Shown here: in pieces, positions 51,972-64,000 of the stretch
Position numbering within the stretch: position 1 is the stretch's first letter
Layout: each line of letters starts with the position of its first letter
NCBI GenBank assembly: GCA_033239005.1
Contig: BSQZ01000015.1
Span: 3,577,501-3,641,500, forward strand
DNA: 64,000 bases
Direction: 5' to 3'
Source: Lamellibrachia satsuma
Lineage: Eukaryota; Annelida; Polychaeta; Sabellida; Siboglinidae
Notes under the pieces: model-generated
What the model was told of the DNA's origin: nothing
What the model saw: the letters and a program-made list of their open reading frames with translations, nothing else
Database searches by the model: none
Made by a program: the position numbers and the translations under genes

Positions 51972-53184
51972 GAAATATAACAAATACAATATTAACCCCC
52001 AATCATTGCGAAATTTATTTGTATGCAATTGCCAGTGCAAAGTTTGGACCAAATGTAACGTCTTATGTTGCGTTCCCGTGGACACCGACCTGCTCCCATT
52101 GGCTAATTGATTTTCAAGTAAGCTGCATGTTTGCTTCCGTGAGTGGAGTCAAGTGGTTTATTTATTATCATTTTAATGATCATTGTTTTTCAAACACTTC
52201 TTAAACACATCGCCATAAACTAACCTGTTAGTTTTCTTTCAGTTGTTTCACTGACCCAGATTTATTCTGTATAGCGAGCAGTAGTGACCCGTAGTGAGAT
52301 GCTGGGTACTAGTCATCGTTTTCTGGAGGTGTTTCGCCAGTCAGCAAATTATGTTAATGAACTACAATATTAAATAGTGCAATCTCGACTAAAAACATTA
52401 CAGCTACAGAAGGCATAGCCAGCATTGGCATGACAAACAAAACTGAACTGGACATTTGTACTGTCGCTAGTGATCTGCATGAGCATTGCTTATTAGCTGT
52501 CTAAGTCAAAATTGTAGGCGTGGAACCCTCTGTCACATCAAGGGGAAGTTTGACCACTTGTCAAATGGAACATGGTAGCAGAAATGATTTGAAACGGCAG
52601 AGGCCATTCGGGCTACGAAAATATAAAAACTTGTGGCCCAAACTGGCCCAACATCCTTAAAAAGGGCAGTAGCCAGTGTTAATGTTGAGGCCTGTCTTGC
52701 CAGAGTGCAATGATCTTGGGTTGTTTCCCAAAAATGTTGGATCGGTTATTGCCATTAGCAGCATTAGCGGTAGTGTCGACAACAATATATTATTGTCCAT
52801 TTATATATATCTTTTCAAGTGAATGGGACCATTTAGTAGTCCAAATGTTTATAGTGACAAAAAAATACGGACCACAGTTAAAATATGTTGTAAATACGAT
52901 CAGGTCAATTTTTAGATGGTCAGTTGTATAATGTAGGTTTGCCACTGAACTGTCTGTACAAACAGGCAGGTAGTTATAGGTATCATTTTACTTGTGTCAT
53001 TGTTGCAGAATCCTTAAGATGGCTCCTGAACAAGTTCTGGCACCAGTTTGAATTTCACAAAGTTGTCATTTGTTCTTGTATGGTGTAATTGGGTGGTGCA
53101 TCAGAATGCTTATTAACAGGCAAAGCAGCTTATGGAAGAGGGGATAATAATATGTGCTTAATTAGTTTATTGTACTCTTGCTAG
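51972..53184. other. Intergenic or intronic, nothing recognised
   Basis: If the candidate gene at 53185 is real, earlier exons may lie here, but I could not support any. Confidence 0.4.
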
Positions 53185-54257
53185 TGCCTTGAGAGCCTTG
53201 CACTGGAAGCAGATTGCCCAGGGGCACCAGGTGGGAAGTAATCTATACACATTGTTGTTCCGCAAGACTGCCTTGCCTCTCTTGAGTTCCCACAACAGCC
53301 CTGTAATCACCAGTCTGCCTGCATTCACCAATCTTCTTTATAACTTGTGTTTCCTGCTCAGGTGCTACAGAGGGACTGATTTCTGACTGGAGCAGCACTG
53401 CTGGGCCACTCGGCATTGTATAGCCACAGCATTCAGAGCATGACAACTGCTGGCATGGCCATGTGGAGCCATGCATACTCGAGCAGGAAACATGCCATGG
53501 CACATGTGCCACTGCGGCCATGTTCCTCAGTGAAGTGAAGGAGACAGCCACCCTACGGAACGCTTACATTCAGGTGCAAGTAGTCAGCTATTTCATGCTA
53601 GTGTTTGATTTATGCAGCGACTATTTGTAGAACAAAAGTTACGCCAACTGTGGCCTAACGGCTTGGCATGAATAATACATTGGCAAGGTCCAATCCTTAG
53701 TTACTGTTGGTGGTAGTGAGTTGTAATGCTACTCGGTTTCAAAAAATGCTTTGGTTCAACTTGTGACTGTTGTTACAAGTTAAGAAAGTTGCTCCATGAA
53801 TGTCATTTTAGTTTGTTCTAGATTAAGAGTGCTGAAAGGTAAGCCCATGTAAGTATCCTACTATTCTAAATTTCTTGTACAGGAGTATGCAAGTTTAACT
53901 CCAATGGATGTTACCTGAGCTGTATTCATTTTGGTTTGTAGAGTTATTGGTTTAGGTTGGGCTTAGACCAGGTTATTGGTCTGTGTGATCACTGTCATAC
54001 TGCCCTCTACCTCACCGTCATTCCTTAATGGCCACATGACTGGCTGCACACTTATGTAATGTTTAGTCTGCCATGTGGCCTCTAGAAAATGGTTCAAGTC
54101 TGTGCATGTTTTGCACGGATAACATTGATTAACAGTAAACTTTGCAATTCAATTTCTAGATGAGATGAATGCAAATGCACTAATATATAATAAATATATA
54201 TATGAATTAAACTTATCCTCGTTTTTTCATATATTACGTTAGGAAGGATTTCACTAG

Positions 54258-54307
<50 letters not shown>

Positions 54308-56233
54308 GGTACATACTAGAGTAAGGTCAACATGGGATGATTGCTTATGAATTAATATTTGCATTCAACTTATTATAAACGATGCAGTTGAGTGTGTTTT
54401 ATTGTCGGTGTTGTACGTAAAATCATAAATATTTCTGCCCATGTATCTTGAAGTTAATTCATTTGTATATTCACCTTAGTTTTTTTTTTACATAAATCAG
54501 TGTTTCCCCTAACATATATCTTCCCTCTCCCTATATCTTATTTCCTTTCTAGAATTTGATGGATTTCATCCCATTGGTTATACTCAGTGGTTCATACTGT
54601 AGATGCATATATAATTAAACTTTCATTGTCTCCCAAAAAAGATATTGAAGGAGAAATGCTGCATGAATATGTAAGAGGGATGATTAATTCAAACCAATGA
54701 ATTAATCCAGGGCATTTATAGCACACCTTTCTCTCGTTATGTTTTTTTTGCATGAAATGTGTCTGTGAACTGTGAAAGGCCCAGGACACTTGTGGGTATG
54801 GGAATCCTGATTAATGCAGCATAATATTGGTATAATGTTGTTTGATAGCTGCATACAGTATTCAAACTCAGCACACCAGCTGGCATTTATATACAATTTC
54901 ATTGACTATATTATGGTAATTATTCCTAATTCTCATACACAATGAGTTGTCTGTTTTTAATTTAAACTCCTGAGTAGATTTGGCTGCCGTTTATTTAATA
55001 AATTGCAGTCTGCTTTGGTATGATTTACAGCAGATTTGAGATAATTGTCAACAAAAGAAATGCAGTTGTTTTTATGAATTCATTCTTTTTGTATGCAGCT
55101 GTAGTGTGATTATCTGAGAGCAGTAGTCTGGTTTTGGTTAGTGCCTGTGTAGTTTGCTCACTGTCTTCATTGCAGTCTAGATGAACAATGTGTCTGTCTC
55201 AATATGCTAAAATAATTCTGATGTTCCTAGACAGTATTATAGTATGTCTTTATATGCTTGGCTACTCAGTACAAAAGTGTTTACTGCAAGTCACTTATTG
55301 GACTATTGTCTGTCTGTGCAGGTACGGACTGGTATAATGGTTGCACATGCACACGTAGTGCACAAGAACGAGAATGGACTACTCAGAGACGACTGGCCGT
55401 GTGTGTGTTTGATTGGAACATTACCTGCATTAAACCGTGCATATGAAGGTAAACAGTCACAGGTTAACATTCCCCCTTAATTACCATTTATGCCAAACCA
55501 ATTAAGTTATATAGTTAATATGACTTTGGTAATGAATATCCCCAGAATTGTATATAGCTACCCTTTGCAGGAGAAACGGGTAGGTAGATATACATCCAGT
55601 ATTGTTTCTTGTTTATGAAGATTGAATGTAAGTTTGCCATGAAAATGTGTAAATCATGTTTAGCACTGCCTGTGTGTCTGAACAAGGTTTAACTAGTGGC
55701 TAAAGTTACATGTTTATCCATTTCTGCACACCATTTTACAATTTTTTAATTGTAATGCAATTGAGGAAGTTGTATAGGGTTCAGGTTACCATGTTCTGAC
55801 GTAATCTCTTGGCATGTTTTACCTTCAATGAATATGTTTACTAGGTGTGGATGACTAAAATCTTGCATACTTTGCACCTGTAGGTAGCTATAAGGTAAAG
55901 GTCCCACCTCAGTGTTTAGCCAGTTTTGTCTCAGACTCATTCTGTGACATGTTGAACCTGTCTATGATCCGTCATGTTGATTCTTTCTATGATTTTAACA
56001 AAAAGTATGCACTGTTTAAACCAACTGTGCATATTACAAAAACATGTTCACATACTACAAATTTGAACATCAACGAACCTGATTCACAGTGGGCTGAATC
56101 AATTGAGGAGGCACTTTTAGGTATGACAAATGTCTGCAAATACCACAAAGTGGACCTGTTCCAGTTCACAAACATACGTCTTCTTGGCGTGACCACTATT
56201 GATGGGCAGCTTTTATTCTATCCTGATGCATGA
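53185..56233 (+). CDS. Candidate four-exon gene or gene remnant, function unknown
   Basis: Segments 53185-53230, 53362-53573, 55322-55448 and 55884-56233 join in one frame. Acceptors are TTGCTAG, CCTGCTCAG, CTGTGCAG and CCTGTAG; donors GTGGGA, GTGCAA and GTAAAC; phases 1, 0 and 1 all match. The protein is Cys/His-rich in segment 2 (EHDNCWHGHVEPC, CHGTC), then AYIQVRTGIMVAHAHVVHKN, LRDDWPCVCLIGTLP, and ends in DGQLLFYPDA before a stop at 56231-56233. One in-frame TAG lies at 53421-53423; a single C-to-T change from CAG would explain it. I do not recognise a family. Earlier exons, if any, are not located. A decayed relative at 41825-41995 suggests a repeated or family sequence. Alternative: chance open frames within a mobile element. 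Confidence 0.35.
54260..54305. repeat. (TA)n microsatellite
   Basis: A short pure TA run in the largest intron of the candidate gene. Confidence 0.9.
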
Positions 56234-57595
56234 CATGCAAGAGGTAAACATTGAAGTACACTTGGTCAAAGCTAACAAGGGCGTCTGGCAGTTCAGAATA
56301 ATGAATTGCACTATGCTCATTGGCTCGCGATTTAGATATATAATGGTCTGGTAATTACTGGTGGGCCCTACAGGGGTAACAGGATGCACTGGGGCATGCC
56401 AGTTATCTTGAAGTGCTCTGGCACACATCAGTAGGATAACAGAAAGCTTCAATGAATTTTTATGAACCTTACAATACATTAATCTTGATTTATGTGCGGT
56501 AATGTGCAACTATGACGGTTTTTTTTGCCTTAACATTATGGAATCTGCTTGTTGGAGGTAGTAAATGTTATATATTCACTTATATTGCTAGTAATAGCAG
56601 CATATTTATTGCAGGAAATATGCCGGTACAATTTAAGAAATTTTAAAATGACAAGTGTGAAATAGTTGAACACTTCAATGAGAAATCTTACTACAGGGCT
56701 GAACTTTTGTGTGAGCAAGGTTTGTGAATTGTTATGAACTAGTTGGTACACTTTTTTGTTTTCTTTTGGGCTAGTACAAAATTAAATTACTGTAAAATAT
56801 GAGAAAAAGAATTAATACATTGAAACCACCAGTCTGATTAATCTCTTCACAATTAGAGTATGACTATTACTTTGTGAAGAGATTCATTCATATTAATATG
56901 CTAGTTAAAAAATTATGAACTAGTATAATATGTTTGTTTGTCAATTTTTAATTAGCATATTAATATGATCCCAGCAGTTATCGTAAATGTAATTGTGTTA
57001 AGAACAGATATCTGCCATTTTTAATGTACACTTGTAAAATGTTTTTATCTTAAAATTTACTAATAGGTGTTATTGGGTTGTTTGCCCAAACAGCAAATAC
57101 ATAGCTTTGGGCTTGTTTGCTTCATTTCGAACTTGCATGACTATTAACACCACTTGTAATCTCCTGCAATATTTGCACTGTATGCACCGCCATATTTATT
57201 CGTCATTAAATCGTCACCTATTCTCCATAACGAAGCTGCTGTGTGCACAAGTTTTCTGCTTGCTTTGTGCCTAAGTGAGCCGTGTTTACCTGCAGCAAGC
57301 ATACCTTAAATCCCAATATAAATGAATTATATCGGACCATTGTGTGTTCAAATGGTGCAAATGCAATGGAGTGGAGCCGATATGAATAAACCAAGAGTAC
57401 ATCTGCTTAAGTAATGTCCAATTAGCAAGAAATTTCTGTGTACTTTGTTGCTAGGTAATGTTTGCCTGGCGAAAAACGTGGTTATGATATCTGAGAGATG
57501 GCTTATACCTATAAAATGGCAGGCACATGCACTTGCTCATGCACAAACCCATTCAAATGACCTACGTGTCACCACTGGTATTTCATACTGGCATA
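56234..57595. other. Intergenic, nothing recognised
   Basis: AT-rich DNA; no supported feature. Confidence 0.5.
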
Positions 57596-57780
57596 CATTT
57601 TAGAACTTTTTTATTACCGAAGATTTGGTTAGTCTCCTGTATCTTTTTGATATCACTAGGCAGCTAAGATCATCAATTTCACAACAACTTATTGTGCCTA
57701 AAACAAAAGTTAACTTGGGTAAACATGCTTTCTCTGTCGCTGCACTTAGGGTTTGGAATTAACTCCTTATCACTTTGAAA
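57596..57780 (+). mobile_element. LINE C-terminal remnant
   Basis: It reads QLRSS..., then LIVPKTKVNLGKHAFSVAAL and RVWN. This RSS-x-x-LxVP(K/R)T...FSVAA-x-x-WN pattern is the usual tail downstream of non-LTR reverse transcriptases. No RT domain is visible beside it. Confidence 0.6.
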
Positions 57781-58827
57781 ACATCTGAAACTATTGGTAT
57801 TTTCTGAAAAAAACTCAATACATCTATTCCAAATTGCATTTCCACCATAAATGTTCGGTTGTCCCCTGTTCTGATACCGACTTGCACATCCCTGTTCACG
57901 ATTATGCTTAATGATTCTGTTTTGTTGCACCTCTGAGCTCAAGTTCCTGAGGATATAGGCGCCATAGAAGTTAATTATTATTATAGAGGAATTATGGATG
58001 TTGTAGCTTTTAAAGATTAGAATCTAGCACAGGTATTTCACGTGGTAGGTTTACATGTTTTAAAAGATTGCTGATGGTGTGAGGCTCAGTCTTGTTCATA
58101 CAGTAATCCACTTGTATTTGTGAGAACAATCTCGACAGATTTAGATTACTCCATCTTTCTGTGATTCAATAATTCACACGCTTTGCTAATCCATCCAAAA
58201 TTGGGAACCAAAGTCTGGATAAACAAGACTTAATCCCATGTTTGTCAGAGTTTTCAAAAACTCCACTACATTTTTCATTATAATATTGTGCTCCCTCATC
58301 GATGTTTAATGACTTCAATGCTTCATGTTTTCATAGGAATTTAGAGAAACTTCACAAATTATGGCGACAGGATTTTCATGACAATAAGCTGATGGATACA
58401 GAAACATAATTTCAGTTGTATTAATCGATATAAGTAGTCAGTCATTGCCCTCGAAAGCAGTACTAAGGAACACAATCGTTTATGTATGAATAAAGTGCAG
58501 TTGAAAGTCTACAAGCGACACGTGAGGTGTTTGTGAGTCATAATGGAACAGGCGAGGATTTTCCGGTGTTTATAAGTTTCTTTTATGCCCCACTGCTTTA
58601 GTATCATGATATGCTAATTAAGATATGTGTTGTGTGCTGTAGCGTTGCCTTATAAGTAAGGCCATAGTATGGAATCTTAGTCAAGTTTCATTCTTGCTTC
58701 TAAAACCACCTGACAATGGAGCATGGAAATGATTACATCTCAGAAGTGTGTGTTGCTCTCTTGAGCAATGGTTGTAGCCTGGATTAGCTGACATGTTGCC
58801 TGATCTCTAAGCTGCGGGATCTAGAAT

Positions 58828-58912
58828 CAGAGAGAGAGTCGGAGGGACGGAGAGAGAGAGAGAGACGGATAGATGGAGGGAGAGAGGGGAGGGAGGAGAG
58901 AGAGAGAGAGAC
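58828..58912. repeat. GA-rich polypurine tract
   Basis: agagagag and ggagggag runs on the plus strand, directly beside the 3' end of SINE copy 2. Confidence 0.85.
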
Positions 58913-58919
58913 CGCCACT

Positions 58920-59350
58920 CTGAGTCCACGTTAAGTTATACATTTACCTCCTGCGAGGGATGTTTTACAATTACCCTGTCATAAACAGCATGTAGAAGGG
59001 GCCAACAGCTTTTAGTGTAACTTTCGAAAGAAACGGGCAATGTGGGATGAACAAAATTGTCCAAGTTTCAAAACGGCTGTAGGTGGACTTGAAACCCTGT
59101 CCTCTCAATCAACAATCTGGCATCCTAACTGCCAGACCCACACTCTAACCGCCAGACCACCGCTCTAGCCGCCAGACCACCGCTCTAGCCGCCAGACCAC
59201 CGCCCTAGCCACCATACCACCGCCCTACCCGCCAGACCACTGCCCTAGCCACCATACCACCGCCCTAGCCGCCATACCACCGCCCTAGCCACCATACCAC
59301 AGCTGTAGCTGCCAGACCACCACTGTAGCCGCCAGACCACGATGCCCCAC
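58920..59350 (-). mobile_element. tRNA-derived SINE, copy 2, with amplified head
   Basis: The body aligns with copy 1 (39795-40035) and the minus-strand head carries the GGTGGTCTGGCGGTTAGAG-like A-box region. The head is expanded into a tandem array (59131-59350), described separately. Confidence 0.7.
59131..59350 (-). repeat. 20-bp tandem array of the SINE A-box region, 11 copies
   Basis: Units of gccagaccaccgccctagcc (plus strand) fall exactly every 20 bases. Reverse-complemented, each carries the TGGTCTGGC core of the tRNA-like head. Confidence 0.9.
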
Positions 59351-59709
59351 CGTAGCCATGACATCTACCACATGTGGTTCGTCCACTCAATACAAAACAG
59401 AGACACATTGAAAGACAGTTGTGACACCAGGAAGGATGTATGCTCTTTTTTGTGAAGTACTCCTTACTTCCTGGCTGTGGATAATTAATCTTTAAAATCA
59501 TTCTGGAATGCATTTCCACTGTGCTAACTTTAGATGAATACTGGCAACAGGAGACGATGCTTAGCCACAACATCTACCATATTCTACCTAACAAGCACAC
59601 AGTATGCGTGACAAAAATTGGGCCATGGAAAAATGTCAAAGAAACTGTTCTTAAATTTTTTTCTGCAGACAATAATGTTTAACACTAGTGGTGTCTTGGT
59701 GACTAGTGT

Positions 59710-59866
59710 AGAACAACTGAAAAGTGGTGCCAACTGTTTGACACCAGATGGCGACACTTCAGTTGTTCCACACTAGTCAAATTACAATTATTATGGATCC
59801 TGTTAATTAAAAAAGGAGCGTACACTAATTAGGGCATGTATGCTTAATAGGTCGAATACAGTAAGT
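59710..59866 (+). repeat. Dispersed repeat, copy 2
   Basis: Partner of 51813-51971. The first 55 bases run gaacaactgaa to ttcagttgttc and form an inverted repeat, as in a small MITE. Confidence 0.8.
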
Positions 59867-61860
59867 CTTTAGTAATATGCTAACTTTGGGGACAATCTGG
59901 CAGTATCTCCTCCTAGGTGACAAGGTCCACTTGCTTCTTTGGTCTCCTTGGATCATTGGCCTCTGCTCTGTCAATTGGCGATGTATTTAAACAAACCATA
60001 AAAGTAGTTATTTAGAGTTAATTACTTACATGTTTTTTTTTTGCTGCTCCGCCGATATGCTGTTCTACCTGTTGAGGAAAGGTGGAAATTGGGCAGATTG
60101 AGTGGTGAGCCACTCTCCAGAGGGCATCACAGTGGCTTCTTTACGGAAAATATAGGGTGTAAGCTAGTAGCTAATCGTACCAGAAGTCATACAACTACCT
60201 TCTTTAGAGAAATATTTTATTGAAGATTTTAACCAAGTTTATTTGCTCCATGTTACATTTACATTTACTTTGTCAGCATAGGTGCTTGACAATGTTATTA
60301 TGTCTTATTAATAAATAAAATAGACATATTGATGATAAACTCACTGGGAATGCTTTTGATTTGACTATAGCTTACTAGTAACAGTCATTATGCATTGAGT
60401 TGACATGCTGGAATATAATAAATGCCCCACGAAGAATATAATAAATGCCCCTGTACACTAAGTAAGGGACTACGAGTGGAAATTTGTGACGTGTCTATTC
60501 AGGTATACTTGTTGTGTGTGTGTAATACTGTGTATGTGTGTGAATATCAAATATCCTTCAGAACAGAAAAGCCAAACTTTTAGGTAACGTTTTCGACAGA
60601 ATTTGTGGTTTGAAGTTTGGACTGTCACTGCTGATAAATCACTCCAGCCAGCACACAAGCAACATGCACTAGGCAATGCATTTACTATTAGTAGAGGTAT
60701 TCAGACAAACTGAAGGCCCCTTTATCATCGGCTCTCGTTACTACCTCATGTTTTAAATTACGTAGCTAGCACGTGTATCATGCAAAAACACATCTGGTAA
60801 CTTCAGCTTGGTGAATAACCACATTCACTGGTTCTGAGTGTAAAGGCATAAAAACTAATTGAATACTGTAAGAAAGCAACATTAACTTTGAGGTTATGAA
60901 TAGTACTACTAATATTCTCCATATGAGAGTATAATCCACTGTGTTATATTTTCCCAAAAATTCTCCAGTTGTCATGATATCTGACAGAACTACTTCACAA
61001 TAAATCAAATATGGTTGCAGTATGGAAATATTTTCAATTTCTGTCACATAGAAAATATCATACATGTCCAGGCAAAGCAATGACTGAGCACTGATTGGTC
61101 TGCTAGAAAATCACATTGTTGAAAAGGAATAGAGTAACATGATATGGCAGGCAACAATTAGTCCTTCCATGTAGAATTATTCTAGAAATTATGACACCAA
61201 AAAGATGCCAGAACTGACAATTGATTACTTCAAGAGATTACTAAGTAGTGTGAAATACATTGTCGTAATTATCAAGAAAGTCAGTTATAATTTTTGTCAC
61301 ATTTATTATTAGTTATCATTTATATTATCAAGAAAACAAATGTACAGACTAATACAGAAACACATATAAATCTGTGTCCATAAGCTGCTGTAATAAACAG
61401 TTTCAGCCATAAGTTTTTGACTCGACATATGGTTAGTTATGTTAGGTACTGATGTTAGCTGAATTTGCCAATCAATATTCTCCGTAAGTTTCATGCCGAG
61501 ATACGCATACATAAATATGCAACTGAGCAGTTTTTAGACGTTATTTCTAAGAAAACATGCTTGAGTTATATATGTGATGTAATCTAAACATCGAAGAACA
61601 TTTATAAATTAACAGGACATGGAAGACACTAGTAATTTTATTGTAATTATACATTTAAGAAGTGGAAAATCACTCAGATGTGGCATGGCTGAAGGCCAAT
61701 AAATACACTAGTGCTTAGTGAACAATTTCACTGCTTCAGACTTTTTGCTGAAACTGCAGTATGAGATAAGTTCAACTGATAGACTATACGTTAAGTGTTA
61801 AGACACGTTCGGATCATTGAACGTATGACTGAAACTGTGTAAAATATGGATCCGTTGTAG
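59867..61860. other. Intergenic, nothing recognised
   Basis: AT-rich DNA without a supported feature. Confidence 0.5.
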
Positions 61861-62108
61861 TTTCGTCTGGTGATCACGTTGTCACTTTTCCGGCAGCTCC
61901 TGCAGCCAAGCTGGTGCCAAACGTCATGCTTCGCATTCCTTTGGATCCAACCGGTAAGGCCGAGAGCGAGATCCTGATGACTGGGCAACCCAGGATCTCG
62001 TAACTCTTGCACAGGCTTGCGCCCTGGAGAGGCTACTCCAGCCTCACTTCACAGTGTAAAATTGACAACAGGGCGCATTAGCATCGTCTCTACGAGACTA
62101 CGCTCTGC

Positions 62109-62133
62109 CTATTTATTTATTTATTTATTTATT
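62109..62133. repeat. (TTTA)n microsatellite
   Basis: Six tattta-type units follow a GC-rich block at 61862-62105. That block holds short palindromes (ctggagaggctactccag) and may be the end of an unidentified repeat. Confidence 0.75.
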
Positions 62134-62379
62134 GTAGTTAGTATATACATTTCTCCAGGAACATTCTCAACTTGCTGTGAGTGATTGTGGCTGATGCCAA
62201 GGTTGGGACAGGGGACAATATTGTCAGTTCCACTAGTATTGCACTTGTCCCGGCCTTTGCAACAGCGTACAACAACTAACTCAACACAGTTGGATGTGTC
62301 AAGAAGGTGGTATGACAGTTGTATCCCACGCCAATGGTCTCTCAAGTCTCGAGATAGGTGATCTCCAAAGAGAGGTCAG

Positions 62380-62850
62380 TCAAGACACGTGGTATGTGAT
62401 GATGGTTGTCACAAGAAAGATGGTCTGTGATTATGGTGGTGTGCCAAGAAAGGTGGTCTATGATTATGGTGGTGAGTCAAGAAAGGTGGTCTGTGATTTT
62501 GGTGGTCAGCCAAGACAGGTGGTTTTCAAGACAGGTGGTATGTGATTATGGTAATCTCTCAAGAAAGGAGGTCTGTGATTATGGTGATCATCTGTAATGA
62601 AAGTGGTCTTTCAAGACAGGTGGTCTCTCTAGAGTCTAGACAGGTTATCTCTGATGACAGTGGCCTCTGAAGTCAGGTGGTCTGGGATGACGGCTGTCTC
62701 AAGACAAGCCTGTGGTCTGTCATGACAGTGGCCTCTGGATAGGTAGTCTTTGATGGAGGGGTTTACATAAGACAGGTGGATTTCATGATTGTGGTCATTC
62801 AAGACAGGTGGTCTGTGGTGATGGTGGTCACTCAAGAAAGGTGGTCCCTA
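62380..62850. repeat. Degenerate minisatellite, unit about 33 bp
   Basis: Repeated ggtggtctgtgattatggtg and tcaagacag blocks with many indels. It opens frames on both strands that I do not treat as genes. Confidence 0.8.
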
Positions 62851-64000
62851 AAACAACACAAGTCTTGCAACACAAAAAAACCATTGAGACATGTTTTGAA
62901 CAATACTGTTTATTTGAGTTTGACAATGGTAGTCTTTAGAAAATGTCCTGTTTGAAAAAGTTGTCATTTTGCTCTGCATTCTGGTTGTTGGGTAATCAGA
63001 CATGTGTAGTTGGAACGTAGATTCCTCATTCTTGCAGAACCTGGGTTGTGTGTTCACAAATAATTGTGTAGCTTCATGTACTTAGACAGTTACAGTGCAA
63101 GGTTTACTCTTGAGTGTGGCAAAGAAATATCTGTTAAAAAGTAACAAAGACAAGAGTGCAATTAGACAGAATGTTGACTCATCTCGTTAACTTATCCATG
63201 CCTACAATTACTGTCTAAAAATATACACTGTTTTAACTCTATAGCAGTAGGCTGGTTGGATGTTAAGTTGTTACAAATCAATGAATTCAGATGAAAGATG
63301 AATGAACTTGTGGGTACTTTGGGCTTTACAGTAGGTCATAGTTCGTCTCTGACAATCTCAGTCAGACTTCATGCAGGTGCGAACTGCAGTGGTGTTTTTT
63401 TTTTAAATAGCCGTATGCAGTGCACACAACAAATCCATAGACACATACACATTCTGTGTTCAGCAGTGTGCAATTGTCATTTGAGAACTTCAGTTTTTGT
63501 GACATTGTAAATCACTTCTGAATGCTTTGTGCTTTGGCAGTGTGTGTTTCACACAGGCTTTGAGACATAAGCCTGATTCAAGCCACATTGCTTGAGTGTG
63601 ACAGCATTAAATCTGCCTGAGTTGCAGGTCGGGGAAGGCTGGTCTGTAATCACTGCCAGCTGACTGGTGGCAAACAATGCCAGTCACGGTATTGTTGTGT
63701 TACCAGCCATTATTTTATTGGGGAACATCTGGCCAAATGTCCTCAATAGGAAAACTGCATGAAGTTGGCCAGGCGTTGTTACGGATGACTCACCCGTACA
63801 GATACACGTGATCTTAGGGCAGTGTGTGTGCTGTCGAGCTTGGAGCAGCTCCCTATAGAAATGGGTGAATGGCAGGTGAATGAGGCTGTTTCCCGCCAAA
63901 TCTGGACCACCAAGTGCTAATTAACCTGACATCTGTGAACACTAGAGGTGGGGTTTTCACCGCCATGCTGCCCAGACAAAGAGAATGCTAGTTGATTGTT
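62851..64000. other. Intergenic, nothing recognised
   Basis: No supported gene, RNA or repeat up to the window end. Confidence 0.5.

Noticed and set aside
61862..62105. GC-rich block with LVPNVMLRIPLDPTGKAE-like frame
   Set aside because: Short palindromes and a following (TTTA)n suggest a repeat end, but I could not assign a family or find a second copy here.

Overview
The window is nuclear DNA from an animal, most likely an invertebrate. Coding exons are short, split by GT-AG introns and GC-richer than their surroundings. There are long CA, TA and TACA microsatellites, many minisatellites, decayed non-LTR, Penelope-like and tRNA-derived elements, and a piece of a replication-type histone H4 gene with the animal histone 3' stem-loop. 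I cannot name the species from sequence alone.

The left 40 kb is built around two M1-family zinc aminopeptidases (aminopeptidase N type) arranged tail to tail. Gene A (+, 1693-24094) enters the window inside its first intron; 20 coding exons are present, about 908 residues to the stop, and the exon encoding the cytoplasmic tail and membrane anchor must lie upstream. Gene B (-, 40527-24850) is complete: 21 exons, 3183 coding bases, 1060 residues. I placed every splice junction by reading frame and GT-AG signals. All 19 introns shared by the two genes have the same phase and fall at the same place in the protein, so they are an inverted duplicate pair. Both keep GAMEN, the HEXXH-18-E zinc site and the catalytic tyrosine. 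Both products should be type II ectoenzymes that trim N-terminal residues from peptides; this role is inferred from the family. The stop codons are 755 bases apart and the 3' UTRs probably meet or overlap.

The introns carry most of the unusual DNA. They include a pure (TG)618 tract between the two halves of the gene A zinc motif, a 30-bp minisatellite with higher-order spacers, a (CA)-rich 1.1-kb array, a 37-copy 50-bp satellite without a single indel, 41-, 22-, 18- and 16-bp minisatellites, a Penelope-like GIY-YIG remnant, a LINE reverse transcriptase remnant, and a foldback MITE.

The right 23 kb has no confident complete gene. It holds a 5'-truncated histone H4 with its stem-loop, a 350-bp near-palindrome beside it, a decayed LINE on the minus strand, two copies of one tRNA-derived SINE (one with its A-box region amplified 11 times), hAT-like terminal repeats, several dispersed repeat pairs, and a candidate four-exon gene or gene remnant (53185-56233) that I do not recognise. 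That candidate has one in-frame TAG and a decayed relative near 41.9 kb.
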